Assembly: GCA_037976565.1 (NCBI GenBank)
Contig: CP137675.1
Span: forward strand, 29,377,637-29,441,636
Length of the DNA: 64,000 nucleotides
Direction of reading: 5' to 3'
From: Mesocentrotus franciscanus
Lineage: Eukaryota; Echinodermata; Echinoidea; Camarodonta; Strongylocentrotidae
Part shown: positions 1 to 13,544 of the stretch, piece by piece
Position numbering within the stretch: the stretch's first letter is position 1
Layout of the letters: each line of letters begins with the position of its first letter
Made by a program: the position numbers and the translations under genes
Notes under the pieces: model-generated
Told to the model about the DNA's origin: nothing
Seen by the model: the letters and a program-made list of their open reading frames with translations, nothing else
Databases searched by the model: none

Positions 1-115
1 CTGACGTGTTTTTTGGAGTTTTAGTTTTTGTTCTACTGTCTGGGAACGTTGCTTGCGCATTTTGTGCCACGACTATAGACAAATCGTAGGGGAGGAAAAA
101 GTGACGCAAAAAGAG

Positions 116-252
116 AATAGAAGTGAGGGAAGTAAGCGAAGAGCGGGGGAGAAGGATAAGATGAAGAGAGATAGAAGTGAGTGAGATGTACTAGGAATAG
201 GTTGAGAAGTGGAGAGAGGGCGAGAAAGAGAGAGAGGGATATAGAGAGAGGT
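116..252. repeat. GA-rich low-complexity tract
   Basis: Purine-rich plus strand with irregular gagaga and gaagga words. Both short minus-strand reading frames over it are Ser/Leu/Phe-rich products of the composition and are not genes. Confidence 0.7.
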
Positions 253-1769
253 ACCACAAAACAAAAGGTGGAAGAAAGGTTGGCAACGATGGAAAGAACT
301 CATCTTGCAAATTGATGAATAGGTATATTAAACGTTGCTTGATGTTGACCTGTCTAAAAGTAGGTGTATGTGTTTTTTATGTTGGTGTAGGTGTGTGTAT
401 AAACTAACAATTACCCGTGGCCTATTCATTCCTCATGCAATAGATTATGTAATGCCTTTCCTCTCAAGGCAAAAGCTCTTCTCATTCAACTATGTGAACT
501 TCATGATGGCGGATGACATCAGCAAGAAGACTAAAGATGAACAAGACTGGATGATTTTTTATTTCATTTGATTTAATTGGATTGGAATAGATTGGACTGG
601 GTTTGATATTATTAGACTTGGTTTGCCCGATATAAGATATGTGTCACAATTATCACCAAGGTATTGAAGTTTAAAAGCTTACAAGCAGCTTATGGTAACG
701 GGCTCCTAAATAGCAAATTCAAAATGTGTGTTTAAAGAAAAGAAGAAAAAAGTGGCATAAGATGGAATGGAAGGAAATATTCGTTTGTTTATGTCGTTGT
801 TGTTGTTTTAAAAAGACACGGAAAAAATAAGACGTTATGCATATCTTATTTTATGAGACACCCTCAATATCTTAGCAAAAGAAAAATCAAATGGTATTGG
901 AGAAATGGAGACAAATGAATCGTAATGCAAGTTTAAAGAGAGAGAGTGAGAAAACACTGTAATGTGAAAGCAAATATCATAGGTGACTAAAATAAGACTG
1001 GAAAGAAATCCAGCTCCATTAGCGCATATTATCCACGAGAAAAATGTTCCGACAAAAAGACTCTCATATTAAAGCTCACTGGTATTTTTTGATCCCCTCT
1101 GAAGCCACGAAAACTAACTTGAACATTGGTGCTAAAATAAGGCATTCCTCTAAAGAATCGCTTCATGATACGAATTTAAAAAAAATTTAAAATCTAGCCC
1201 AAAGTGTCTGTTATCTAGATGATTTGGAGCAAGGTGTAAAAGTGGTAAATAAGTCATTTCGAGTACAATAATCACACCACTATTGATTAAATTTATTCGG
1301 ATATCTGTTGAGCTTAGTTCCTATATGACCACTGCGGGTTTTTATGATGATATGAGTGTAATACGCTTCACAGTTTCAATCATTAAGCATTTAAAACAGA
1401 GCTCAGTAAATACGCGCAGGACATTTGTTGCGCAGTAACCATTCATTTTAACAGGTTTTGGCGCATCATATCGAGCCTTTAACGGGTATTGACGTGTAAA
1501 AGACTTTCCTCATAAGGGAATTATAATATATTCTTTGCTAACTCGAAAGCAATCGATCTTTTATATTGTTTTACGTTTCCGGTGTGGTAAAAACAAAATC
1601 GAAAAAAAAATATGGCATGCCATTAATCTTTTAGAGGAAGATATTTCACATGTACATTCCAGGTTGTTTTGAATGAAGTGTAAGGTCAATGTATTCTCTA
1701 CTTTTTTCCGAGTATCAAATATCATGGCAACCTAAAAAGTTGGCCTAAAGCTCAATGGTCGATGAAAAT
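253..1769. other. No supported feature
   Basis: AT-rich sequence with only short ORFs (78 codons at most, 335-571). I saw no splice-bounded exon, inverted-repeat element or RNA gene. Confidence 0.5.
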
Positions 1770-1885
1770 AGAAAGAGAGAGGAAAATGAGGGAGAAAAAT
1801 GAGAGAGAGAGAGAGAGAGAGAGGGGAGGGAGAAATAAAGAAACATATACATAGAGAGAATGATAGAGATAGGGAGAGAGATAGT
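1770..1885. repeat. (GA)n microsatellite
   Basis: A run of gagagaga at about 1800-1823 flanked by degenerate GA-rich sequence. The overlapping minus-strand ORFs translate to Ser/Leu repeats. Confidence 0.8.
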
Positions 1886-2583
1886 GGTGGGAGGGTGGGG
1901 TGAAGAAAACAAATTGTTATAATGGACATCAACTATGTATTTAAACATCAATTATTCTCTGAATTTCCCTTGATTTATTATTAAATTACCTTGGCCGGCG
2001 GCTTTCCCATTAGAAGTCGCTATACCATCAATATTTGATGTGTAAAAATTTCAGTCGCATTTCATGAGGTTAAAATGAATAGGGAGTTGTTTCCTTGGTG
2101 ATTACAGACTATTATTCTTTACTCCTCTACGGAAAGGGGCAATGCATTTTTAAAAATGCAAGGAAATCTCTCTACCTTTGTGTAAATGTCCTTGGTTAGA
2201 GGGGAATTTTCATTCATTTGTGACGGGTGATTCCGCAACGTAAATGTCAATTCTAAGAGCAGCGGAAATAATGTATAGTCACGCTTAAATGACTGCATAC
2301 AAACTTTCCATATATTGTTATTTTTTTCTCTTGATGTTTTTCTTTTTAGATCTAGAAAGATTAGATAAGCGTACATAATGCACTTGGCAGAAATAAAAAG
2401 GCAATGACATTTTGTGCGATGTATAGATACTTGATTTTTTTAAAATAAATCTTAGGGAGATATGAAGTTATTATTTCATCAGCGGTGGCAACACCCTTAT
2501 AACTCTTGGTTAACGCTTGGATTGACGTTGAAAAGTGATCATTGTCTTTGTTTAATACGTGTGTATGTCTACTTACATCTAAA
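1886..2583. other. No supported feature
   Basis: Ordinary AT-rich sequence. The 85-codon minus ORF at 2119-2376 shows no recognisable motif. Confidence 0.45.
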
Positions 2584-2711
2584 TATTAGCATACATACAT
2601 ACACCCCACCCCACCTTCGCACGCAGAGAAGGCATGTACATGTATGATGGTGAGTGTGTGCGTGGGTATGTGTTTGCGTGGGTATGTGTGGGTGTGTGTT
2701 TGTTTGTGTTA
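2584..2711. repeat. CA-rich then GT-rich tract
   Basis: catacatacaccccacc on the left is followed by gtgtgtgcgtgggtatgtgtt on the right. The two halves are roughly complementary, so the tract could fold on itself. Confidence 0.6.
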
Positions 2712-4950
2712 TCCTTTTTTTATAAAAAGCAAATACTGAACCAGGAAGTTTTCTTTTCTCCGTCAGCGGCAATATATTTCAATTCAAAGTGATTCATAAT
2801 ATTGCTTTGATATATTTTATCCCTAGTATAGATTATCTTTGATAATATATTTTCTTTTTAATTCTTTTTTTTTCATGAAAAATTCAGTAATTGATTTATA
2901 TTTTTTTTGTCCTTTCTAAATGCATGTCTTTAACTGGATGCCCGCGAGACTAAGGGACTAATGCAAAAATAGTATTTTCTTTTTGTCGAATTTGTCTACT
3001 TGCAAGTCTAGATAATGATATGCAATATTATCCTTTGGTAACAGCACATATTATGTCATGGTATAATGTGGAGAGCGTTCTTGCAAATGAAGTATCAACA
3101 CATCCCAGGTTCATGAGAAAAATATAATGTTTTTGTTTAGTTTGCCCGAAGCATGGCTGTGTTCTTTTCGTAAGTTATAGGAAAGGTAGATGCGGTTTTA
3201 CTCTCTCGGGTTGGTTGAACGCTTGTAAGAAGACGATCGTGTGTAAACAATGATGGGTGATTGTGGCATTTTGATTCCATGCAGAGCGGTGCCGGATTTG
3301 TGTGCTAGAAATCGATATTGGTTTTAAAGAAAAAGAGAAACGGAGACGGGGAGAATGATATCACAGTGAGTTATCAACAGCAGTGGAGAAAGAGGTAAAT
3401 TGGAAAGAAAGAAATATGGAGAGAAAGAGAGAGGGGAAGAGATGGGGAGGGTTGAAATAGAATGAGAGCGAATTAAAAGATGAGCTTGGATCTATGATAG
3501 GAAAGGTCATCTGTCCTTGCAAGAGAAATGACTGAAATAGAAGCAGGCATGATTCCATTAATTGTCAACTGGTTCTTAGAGAAATCCGGTTAATCAGTAT
3601 TTTTCAAATTTTAAGATAATTCTCGCCGTCTATATCTATCATTTATTCCATCCTTATGCTTTTTGAGCGAAAGCGAACGGTAAAAATAGAAAACAAAAAA
3701 GGGAGAGGTAGCGAGATGTAGAAAAGCAGATTTTAACAAAAATGTATTATGTTTTAAGATGAATGTGACTTGGGTGTTTACCTGTATTCATGCAACGCAT
3801 CAAAAAGTTTTAAAAAATCACGATGTTGTGATGAAGATATTACGTTTATTCGTGAAGAAATCTAAAATGTGTCAAAATATTTTGCTCCACTGTTGCAGAA
3901 TTATGTTGTATTTTAATTTTTGGATGATTCAAACAATATAGTCAAGCTTCGTTTTATGCTATTTCATTTATCCACTTTTGAATATAAACAAATGAATATG
4001 AGGACACGAACTTTAAAAAGCCAAATCTGTTGGAAACAGAAAAAACGGGTATTTTTTTCTTACTTTTCTTTTTTTATAAATGAAATGACAGAATTTCGAT
4101 TGCCTTAGATTAATTTGAGATATCGGATCAGATGTTCTCAGTGGGTTTAAGATCATAATTATATTAAATTACGTATGTATTGTTTCAAGGGATATATTTA
4201 AATTTTAAGGTTATACCAAGTTATCGCCATAATCAAAATGAAAGCCTCAAAGATTCATCATTCTGCCACAAAACGAAACTTAATTTCAAATTGTGAGCAG
4301 TAATTTGAACAGTATTAGAATTATGATTGCTTTTGTTATAGGATTATTATATTCTGGTGTCTATTTAATTCCCAAATGCCTTCTAAAATTGCTTCCCTGG
4401 GAAAGTTAATACAACAAATACAATACTAATACTAATACACTATCGACGAAGTGGTCGTTGATAGTCTCCTTGGGGATTAAATTGCTTTACCGAAACTCCC
4501 GTCGATAGAAGAAGATAACTTTCTTACGCAGTCGCTTCTTTTCCCTGGAATAAGCACGTGATTTGTCTTTCTCCCTATCTCACAAGCTTATTAAAGCGTG
4601 CAATATATAACTTAAGGTGCAAATCCATTGTCATTATTTTCCCTGCATTAATTGTAATTCAATCACAATTTGTTTTCATCAGAGGTATCCGTAATAAGAA
4701 TCATATCCCACCCACACCCACCCTCAAAATGGAAAGCGAGAAGAAATCATGTATTTGGATATTATAGGACTCATGGCTGCACTTAGGTAATGTTATCACT
4801 CCAATTATCCCTCAAAGGTGCCGTTTGTTACTGTAGTTATAATTATCTGTACTTTCCTCTTCTTAGGAATACCATCACCAATTAATTCATTTGAGTGTAT
4901 TAATAAGGGATCCTCGACCTACATGTTCGCCGTCCCAGGCCCTTAGGCGT
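2712..4950. other. Mostly unannotatable; GA-rich patch at 3395-3470
   Basis: AT-rich with a small GA-rich patch near 3395-3470. No ORF exceeds about 70 codons and none carries a recognisable motif. Confidence 0.45.
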
Positions 4951-4997
4951 CACCGCTACCACCACCAACGTCACCACCACCACCACCACCACCACCA
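4951..4997. repeat. (CAC)n microsatellite
   Basis: About 15 consecutive CAC/ACC triplets with two interruptions. Confidence 0.85.
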
Positions 4998-5606
4998 ATT
5001 ACACTCTTAATAAACCATGTTCACTGCCCATTACTTTGTACTAATTTGTGCTCGCAGCTTGGCCTGTGTATCCTGCGAGCCAATAATTGTTTCATTGTTG
5101 ATGTTTTTCTTGGTATTATTACTAAGTTGTAGATCGGGTGCTTCACTGAGCATTTTAATGCACCCCCCCCCCGCAAAAAAACCTTGCTGATCATCATTAT
5201 CATTGGCTGTTGCGGAATTCGCGTTTGATGTTAGTTTTTAAACTCGAAGTTTATATCATTGGTATATGTATGAACAAATGTTCGAAGAAAGAATTGAAAT
5301 GAATGCGCTGCCCCGACGACTTAAAACTCCCTCGGGGAAAGAATGAGCATTGCGCTGAAAAGAATAGCATGCGTATAAACACACTGGGCGTCGGTGGTGC
5401 CGATGTTTGCTTGTTTATGGCTTACTGATTTCGATGTGTCTGGAAGATTGTTATTGAATTAAAGAGTTTACTTGGCGTTTGACATATATCAGATTTCATG
5501 TCAGAATTCGGGCAATTATGCCCTGTTACATGAAATATGCAGGTTAGTCAATTTATTCTCTCGGTTTTACTGTATAATATTTGTACCAGGGTAAACAGTT
5601 TGTTAA

Positions 5607-5975
5607 AGGTATAGACCAGTACTGGTCATGCGATTGTATTGTGAAAGAAACGTTGTGGAATCCATCAGAAAAGGTTGATCATCTAGCATATAAGTATTGG
5701 TGTGTACTGCAAGGTTCTGGAATCATCAAAATGATAAGAAATTTGTCTTGATAAAATTACAAGCACTGTGCACAGAAAGATGTATATGGGACTACGCGAT
5801 ATCTATCCAGGCCGGATCAATATGATAATTTACCAAATATATCAATTAGTAGGCGGTTTCCCGGCAAAATTTGTATCATCACGTATTAGTCAAAACATAT
5901 TCTTTCACATGATTGGTAATAAGAGCTTCCATTTCATGTTTTGAGAGGGGGCGTTTCCAAAACTGGTCTATACCT
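5607..5975. mobile_element. TTAA-flanked MITE, family A (369 bp)
   Basis: The ends form a perfect 14-bp terminal inverted repeat, AGGTATAGACCAGT (5607-5620) and its complement (5962-5975). Each is directly flanked by TTAA (5603-5606 and 5976-5979). TTAA duplication is known for piggyBac-like and Kolobok-like transposases; which one mobilised this copy cannot be told. It has no coding capacity, so it is non-autonomous. A diverged internal relative lies inverted at 52251-52454. Confidence 0.85.
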
Positions 5976-8161
5976 TTAAGCTATTCCATGCATTATTTTA
6001 AAGGTATATTTCGGTTGTATTTCCTTCTTAACGACATGTTTTAAAATGCCAGACGTAAAGTAGGACGGCATTTAAATAAACGTAAATGATAGCAATGGCT
6101 GTCTAAATTCTGAATTCAAATAGTGACGAACAAGGGAAAGAAAAACATAACACCAGCTGTTAGAATTATGCCAAGCGGCCTTAGATGGAAATTTTGATTC
6201 GATTATAAAAAGATCATTGAAAATTTGATGATTCTGTTTATGTATTTTTAAAGAGATTACATGTTATGCTATTTTCTACGTTTTAAAAATAAAGATACGA
6301 GTAAAATGTTCATTTTACGATCAAACCGGTATTGAAGTTGTTTTAACAAGGCGTAGCCTGTAAATGAAACCGATGAACTAAATCGTCTGGCCCTGTGTGT
6401 AGTTGTGTAATATATTTGCAGATCTTTGCAGATGTTCATAGTTTAGTTACCGCTCATATTTTGAATGTCTAACCCATTTCGTACTGTATATTGATTCAAT
6501 TTTACTAAATTATAATGTCTTAAATTATGGCTACCAGAATTGAAGATTTAATTTGTTACGTAGCATACAAACTGACAAATACACGACCAGGTCAACGATC
6601 GTATTAATTTTTACTTTCTCACACAAAAGTGTACAAAATTTATTTTCCGAGCTGTTATTTTTGTATATAATATCATAACTATCGAGTGTTGTATAATGCT
6701 AGACTTTATATTTTATCAACTAATGTTAATTACGACGCTACTGTTCACCAATGTGTACTAAAAGCGTGTGGTCTTTGTCGTGTGCGTGTTGGTTTATCAA
6801 AGACAAAGATTATTATTAAAGACTCTCTGTTAACCGAGATATCGTCGATATGATTCGTAAGATTATACCTGTTGTTCTGTAATCTCTAAGAATCGCTAAA
6901 ACTCCCTTGATAAAATACGTATACGTTTTATTTTTCCCCTTGAAACGTTGCCTTGGTAATATTGGAAGGAAAAAAACAGTAAAAGAGATCATACATAGTT
7001 AAAACATTTGCTATCAGCGTAACGTTAACATAATGTGGATGTCATGTAATTTGATATGTCGTAATTAAGTAGGGCTCTCTTTTACAGTTACTAATTTATA
7101 TATCGGTGCTGTATTTCATTGTAATTTAAGTTTGTACAATATGCATGATATGATAAAAAAATGCCTATGTACCAGGAAAGGCAGGTCTTCAAATGACGGA
7201 ATGTGCATATTTTAAATACAACACCAGTTGTAAATACTGTTTTATGATGACACGATAAGAAATGGAGAGCTTGATTGGTTTATGTAACGTGATCACGTGG
7301 TGCCTAGCGCAGGCGCCATAAGTCTGCGCTAGTACAATGTATATCGGCTGGTTGCGGTCCAATGCTTACAGGTTTTGTGTGCATATTGATTTAATATATT
7401 TTGTACAAAAGGTAATTGACATAAATTTATGATGTAAAAGGCAAATGTCTTGTACGTTTTAGAATAATTTCATCATCATGCACTAGCTAATAAAGTAAAG
7501 CTCTATTCATCGATCAAATTAATTATTGCAACGTGTTATCTTTTATTCCCCTTTTCTTTTAAAATGAGCGTGAAGCGTTATAAGGAAATTAGTTTTCATG
7601 GTTGCGTTTACGATGCATGTAATGAACCTGGTGTGATACTAATTACCTTAATTGATGAAAATTATTTATACAGCGGAGTTATTGTGTGATGTGGGCATCT
7701 ACAATAGCCTACAGCTTATATTTTACTGAACGAATGCTATTTAAAAAAGAGGACTATGTGTGAACGTAATATACACGGCAATACACTAAAACACCAAGCC
7801 ACTCATACAACCAATTAGCATATCCAGCTACATGTACGTTTCTTGCTGTCTGCTGCCTTGAGATCACTGGAGCGAAGATAGGTAACAATGAATACCAAAA
7901 CAGCAAGAAAATGTGTGAATAACCAGTTGGCTTAAGAAAGAGAGAGAGAGCTTGCCTAATAAAATTTAAGGTTGATAAAAGCTTGAACTACATGTTAATT
8001 ATTTAGCTGTTTATGCTTAAGCCACCACAATACACGGTATGCATTTGCGGGAAGCTTGATTCTGGATCAACCCGTAAGTGACTGTATAAACCAAGTAGGA
8101 AGGCCAAAAAATGTAAATAAATAAAATATTTAAAAAAATAAAAAGTAGATTTGAGATTAGA
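5976..8161. other. No gene; one small hairpin
   Basis: AT-rich sequence. A perfect 9-bp stem CTAGCGCAG/CTGCGCTAG at 7304-7312 and 7324-7332 encloses an 11-base loop. Nothing else was recognised, and no ORF of note is present. Confidence 0.45.
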
Positions 8162-8186
8162 TAATATATATATATATATATATATA
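8162..8186. repeat. (TA)n microsatellite
   Basis: Alternating TA directly upstream of the SINE; it may mark the insertion site. Confidence 0.85.
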
Positions 8187-8194
8187 GCCAAATC

Positions 8195-8441
8195 ACCGGT
8201 GTGTTGGCTCAGTCAGTAGAGCGTCCGCCTCACAACCGGGAGGTCGTGGGTTCGAACCCCGGCCGCGTCATACCAAAAGACGTTAAAAGATGGGAGTTGC
8301 TGCTACCTTGTTTGGCGTTCAACAATAAGGGGATAGAGCAATGTCGATCTGGCGCTGCTCAGTGGCTGCCGGGCTCACGATCAATTGGGCAAAGAGAATT
8401 TCCATTTTCGGTTTAATAAAATTTGGAGTGGACTTTAAAAG

Positions 8442-8461
<20 letters not shown>
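8195..8461 (+). mobile_element. tRNA-derived SINE with (ATT)n tail
   Basis: The head resembles a tRNA. A box-like TGGCTCAGTCAGTAGAG starts at 8205 and a perfect B box GGTTCGAACCC lies at 8249-8259, which together form an internal RNA polymerase III promoter. An anticodon-loop-like CTCACAA sits between them. A ~150-bp tRNA-unrelated body follows, and the element ends in attattattattatta at 8440-8461. It closely matches my memory of a common sea-urchin SINE. The 71-codon frame across it is incidental. The long body and the simple-repeat tail argue against a functional tRNA gene. Confidence 0.85.
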
Positions 8462-8472
<11 letters not shown>

Positions 8473-9098
8473 ATATATCATTGTTAAATATGAAATAATG
8501 ATAAATAAATACATTAACGCACAATTTCGAAATCAGAATGTTGGATGTAGAATCTAAAAAGCAACCAACAACAAAATAGCAGAAGATTGCTAACGGCAAA
8601 ATACGTGGCCTTTTCATTTTCTCATTCTAAACTCCCAGCACGACATGCATTAAGATCACACCTGCATCTCCTCGTAATATTTCAGCATAGAATCTTCCTC
8701 TAGGCTATGTTAATTTGTCTTTGAAAGGCCACGGATTTCCAATCATTAACATTTTGATATTTTTTCTCTTCCTCATTGTCTTTTATTTTTTCTCTTTCCT
8801 GATGGAAGAAAACGTATTATTACCGAGATTTGAAATCAAGTCGAGGAAAAGCATGGCAAGCGTTGGTAAGGTATTATTTTGAGCTCTGTAGCTAAGCTGT
8901 TTTGAAACCTGAGCGTGTTTTTTTTTAATACGTGTACACGTATCTATTTTCGTTTAGCCGCAAGGAAAAAAAAATTTTAAGCATTTCGGAAACACATGAT
9001 ATGCTGTTTTCGTATTCATAAATCGGGATAAGATTTTACCCAATTCAGCCTAGAATATATAAATTATTAGACAAATGAAATATCCCCTCCCCCGGCAC
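8462..9098. other. No supported feature
   Basis: AT-rich DNA between the SINE and the next microsatellite; nothing recognised. Confidence 0.45.
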
Positions 9099-9127
9099 AT
9101 ACATACATACACATACACACACGCACA
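9099..9127. repeat. CA-rich microsatellite
   Basis: catacatacatacacatacacacac, slightly degenerate. Confidence 0.7.
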
Positions 9128-9182
9128 TCACACACGCGTTTCGGGGTAGTGGGAGATGTAACCTTTGCAGTGCATCACAGTG

Positions 9183-9760
9183 GTTATGATGATGACTATG
9201 ATAACGATGATGATGATGATGATAATGGTCGCGAAAAATGATATTGTGAGATTGATTATGATAATTAAAATTGGTGTCATCATGGAAGCAATACTAATAA
9301 CGGAGATGATGATACTGCTGCTGCTGATGATTAATGCCGTGATGAACATGATGAAAATGATGATGATGAATATGATGAATATGATGATGATGACAACGAT
9401 GATGATCATCATCATCATCATCATTATTATGATGATGGGGGTGATGATGGGGATAATGGTGATGATGGGGGTGTTAATGGGGATAATGGTGACGATGGTG
9501 ATATGGTGATGATGGTGATATGGTGACGATGATGATGATGGTGATGATGGTGATGATGATGATGATGATGACGATGATGGTGGTTATAATGATGATGATG
9601 ATGATGATGACTATGATGATGGTGGTGGTGATGATGGTGATAATGATGATGATGGTGATGATTATGATGATGATGATGATGATGTTTTGGCGATGACGAT
9701 GATGTTGATGATGTTGACGATGCTAATAATGATCGTGATCATGATGGTGATGATAGGAAT
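9183..9760. repeat. Degenerate GAT/GGTGAT array (~580 bp)
   Basis: gatgatgat alternates with ggtgatgatggtgat and occasional aatgatgat. One internal strand switch to atcatcatcatc occurs at about 9405-9424. Both strands read as open frames of Met/Ile repeats (9128-9424 minus, 9165-9509 plus). These arise because the triplet unit lacks stops and are not genes. Confidence 0.9.
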
Positions 9761-10794
9761 GGTGAATAATAAGGAAATGTGAATGATATAGATGCGCTCA
9801 TTGTCCAAACAAAGGAGATTCACCTGAACTGGGAAAGGAATCACCGACAATCTACTTTGGAGGCGTCATCATCCAACTCGATTTTAGCATAAATCACCAA
9901 TCATCTCCATGTCAAGGTAATACTATGTTTCGATCGGGAGTTCTTTAGCTATACATCGTGGGTATAGGAGACAGTTCAGGCAACTCAGTAATTCAATTAA
10001 CACGTGATACTCAACGGATGGCAGTAGTGTTAAAAAATAAATAAAAATAACGGGGAAAGAGGCCAAACCGCTCACCGAAATAAGGTGGGGCCTCGAGGGG
10101 TGTATGGCAGCTGATCTCATTAATATCAGCCTAATTCCCACATGACAAAGAATGATATATGTTGCCACAATTAATACAAACTTTTCAATCAAAAAAACAA
10201 TCATGGACATCATCCGAGAATGCTACACAAAGAATAAAAGAAAAAAAACTCATATCTGATAAATGAGAGAAAAGTCGAAACCGTCGCCTTTTGAGTATTT
10301 TCTAACCCCGAAACGAGTGAAATATCATCATTATCAAATGAAATTAATTCACAAATATAGCCCCAGACTAAAAATATCTCTATCTCAGTAGCCTACTTCA
10401 TTAGAAAGTTGACAAACTGAGTCATCGGGGACTCGTTTCAACCATGCCACTTTTATCGATGGTTTATCTTGTAGACGTGAAGTTATGAATAATGAATGGT
10501 TTCCTGTTTTCCGACGACATTGTTAAAGAGGCACGGTGTAGTATTTATATGAGACACTTGTTCACATTTTCTTTGATGCCATGCACATTTGGTTACATTT
10601 TCTTTCCTTATAGGGAACTATGAAAAACATGTAGTATACGATTGGATTGTTATCATTCACAGTTTGATAATTGTTCTTGAAGAAAATTAATTAACTCACT
10701 TATTATGTAATTTACAATCTCTGCTATGCTCTGAACTGCCACCCCTTTGCCTCAATATCGTTGTTTATATTTCTCTACTTTCTTTCTCGTCGAA

Positions 10795-10797
<3 letters not shown>
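9761..10797. other. No supported feature
   Basis: The longest ORF is 96 codons on the minus strand (9923-10213), hydrophobic, with no motif. No repeat boundary was recognised. Confidence 0.4.
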
Positions 10798-10834
<37 letters not shown>

Positions 10835-10851
10835 TCTCTCTCTCTCTCTCA
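10798..10851. repeat. (CT)n microsatellite
   Basis: About 25 CT dinucleotides with a single CAC interruption. Confidence 0.9.
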
Positions 10852-12419
10852 TTTTGTTTTGGTGATTTTAATTTTGTAAATTCCATGCAATTCAGCCTTT
10901 GGGGTGCCATGTGAATTTTTTAATTAAATACCATTTCACTTCAATTGATTTAAGATTTTTTTCTGATTAATTTTCACCAAAAAGTAAGTATATGAGATTA
11001 TGGAAATAAATCCGAGCATGAATGAAGCATAAATATGTTTTAATGTCACAGGCGCCCTGTTCGATTCCTCGAAACATTGAATTATCCAATGTGTGCGATA
11101 AAACATGAACACTAAACACTTGATAATATCAGTATCTTCTTCTTCTTTCTCCTTCTTCTTCTTCTCCTGATTCATCGTTTGATTTTTCTTCTCCTTTCTC
11201 AAGTGCATTAAAGAGCTTTTATTTGTCTTTGAGCGCAACAGGTAAATAATAATTTTGCTAACGCTGTTTTCTACTATGTTCTTCTATTTTTTTCTTCTTG
11301 TCTTTCTTTTTGTCTCTCACATCCAAAGATAAAACATTTATGTACGATATACAACAAATATGCCTCCCCCCCCCCCTCCACTCACCTGAAGAACAAAAAG
11401 ATCTGGCTATGCCCCTGTCTATAATGGTATTATTCTTCCACAACATTAGTACTCCGAATATTGGCATTAATTTGTCAAGTATTTACAAAGTGCAGCCCAC
11501 TTCTACAATGTTTCACAAGAAAATAGACACGGCCGTATTCATAAAGGGGCACACATTCAATTAAAGATCAAATTGGAAGGAAGCACGGTGCATGCTCTAC
11601 CCAATTCAAATTCGATGTTTGACATTTCCAACTCTGGAATAAACGTCCCCCATCAATGTTTCGCAAAGCCCTGTTTTGGGGTCAATGGTGTAGCGACAAC
11701 TGGACATGTCAGATGTGGGTAACGCTCCCCACACACACACACATACACACAGAAAAGACAATCAAACAAACAATAAAGCAAACATAAATAAAAACGAAAG
11801 AAATCAGGTAGTCATATCAATCATGATATCCATTAATCGTTGGGCCCTGCTCCTCCTTTTCTGTATATGGTGTTACTACCTTTATGTATGCATGATCAAG
11901 GTGATTAAAAGGAAAGGGGGGAGCAATCTGAACATTTCTGTTTGTCCTTTCCTTTCCTTCAAACATGATTTCTGTTGCAAAATAACGCTATTCAAGATCC
12001 TTTTATAACGCCACAACAATGCATAATATAGAAATGGAGAGAAAATATAAAATAAAATAGTCAAAGAATAAGAACTCTTCAGTATGACAGAAAATGAAGC
12101 TAAAATTGATGATGGTGAAGGCTTTGTCTTAGCAGCATCTTCGATCCCCTTGAGGCTAGGCCAACATTATGGAGGTCAGGAAAGTGGCATTTCTACCCAT
12201 ATCAGATGAGTGAAAGGTCAGTACCATCATTACAGCACCATCACACGAGGGAATACATAAATCCATATAGTTTTTTTATATGCTGAAATAAAGAGTACCG
12301 TAAAACACCTGATCCCATACTTGCAGCAAAGATTGATGCGCTTAAAAACCAATGATGCATCATTTGCATATAGTGGCATAAATACGGGGAGGGGTAAAGC
12401 GGGAAAGCGGAGGGAGGGG
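10852..12419. other. No gene; minor CTT and CA tracts
   Basis: Holds a cttctt tract (about 11137-11166) and a short (CA)n (11731-11752). ORFs of about 100 codons at 10936-11238 and 11706-12008 run through Lys-rich or CA-repeat sequence and show no domain. Confidence 0.4.
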
Positions 12420-12484
12420 TTAATAATAATAAATAAAACGCTGCTTATAAAGCGCTTACAACCGAAGTCTCTAAGCGCTATAAG
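12420..12484 (-). mobile_element. Retroelement 3' end with (ATT)n tail
   Basis: Read on the minus strand, AGCGCTTAGAGACTTCGG leads through a GCGCTT repeat into ATTTATTATTATTA. The word and tail match a 3' end I remember as abundant in sea-urchin repeats. Only the terminal ~65 bases are recognisable. Confidence 0.45.
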
Positions 12485-12560
12485 AAAAGGAAAGGATAGA
12501 ATAAAGGAACAAACCAACACCTTTAGCAACGTAAATACAAAAAACGATAGCATGTATATA

Positions 12561-12817
12561 CAGTGGCGTCAATAGGGGAATAGCTACGGGGTTCCCCCTC
12601 CCCATTTAAAGGAAAACATGGAAATTGGAAAGGGGGAAATTAAGAAAATGATAAGCCAAATTGAGAAATAAATTATATGACACTTCCTACCCCCCCCCCT
12701 CCCTTCAGCCGATGGCCCTATTGTCTCGTATTTGTTGACCTAGTAAGACAGGTGCTCCCCACGAGGTTAATCCCCCCCCCCTTTATAGTTGGACCAACGC
12801 TACGCCCTACGCCATTA
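12561..12817. mobile_element. hAT-like MITE, diverged
   Basis: Begins CAGTGGCGT (12561) and ends ACGCCATTA (12809-12817), an imperfect inverted pair of the CAGTGGCGTA type seen at hAT element ends. The 8-base flanks tgtatata and tggataca match at six positions, as expected for a decayed 8-bp target duplication. It contains runs of C and no coding sequence. Confidence 0.5.
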
Positions 12818-13544
12818 TGGATACATAACATCAATGACTTTTATCTTCTGAAGGCTTTCAACATCTGTGTTGTTATTACAGCGTTGATAAACAACATTTT
12901 TATCACCTGACGAAGTGTTGCAGCGGCGCACGAAACGTCGTGATCTTTTAGATCCCTTATTGACCACATTGCGAGACAAACGAATATCACTATCGATATT
13001 ATTTTCGAAAAAATTTGTCCTTTGAATATGGCTCTATGAAGGTGAATCATCCATCTACACCTGGTCCAACATCTATTCGTAGAGAAAATGCTTTCATTAC
13101 CATGACTATGCATCTTTTGAAAAAAATAACCTTCAGGTGTCGACTGAGCTCAGATTGTTTATCGTTGAAAGTCGAAGAAATAGGATTAAAGGTATGATGA
13201 TATGATGACTGGAGCATAATTAAATGCTACTATGTCCTTACGTAAGGTGGATAGATAAGTATTTCAAAATAATAAGTCCGAATTAAAAATCAAAACTTCA
13301 ACAAACCTGAAAAAGGGTTACGCGGGTCATAAACAAATGCATGCTGACAGGAGCAACGAAGATCTGAATGTTTAGAAGTATATGAACAATGAATATTGCT
13401 AATAAAAAAAAATGTTTCGTCAGCAAGATTTCAGTGAGCACACATACATTAGGAAAAAAAATGAAAAAGCAAGTCATTTTGGTTCCCGACTCTGTCATGA
13501 GGTTCAAAGCCACGTTCTAAATTCTACACGAGAGATTAATTTGA
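12818..13544. other. No gene; GAAACGTCG motif segment
   Basis: At 12907-12944 the sequence CTGACGAAGTGTTGC...ACGAAACGTCG resembles a motif common near the ends of some retroelements. It is too short to classify. The ORFs here (60 to 90 codons) have no recognisable domain. Confidence 0.3.

Noticed and set aside
8195..8273. A functional tRNA gene
   Set aside because: A and B boxes are present, but the sequence continues into a SINE body with an (ATT)n tail.
9128..9509. Met/Ile-rich ORFs on both strands
   Set aside because: Products of the GAT-type triplet array.
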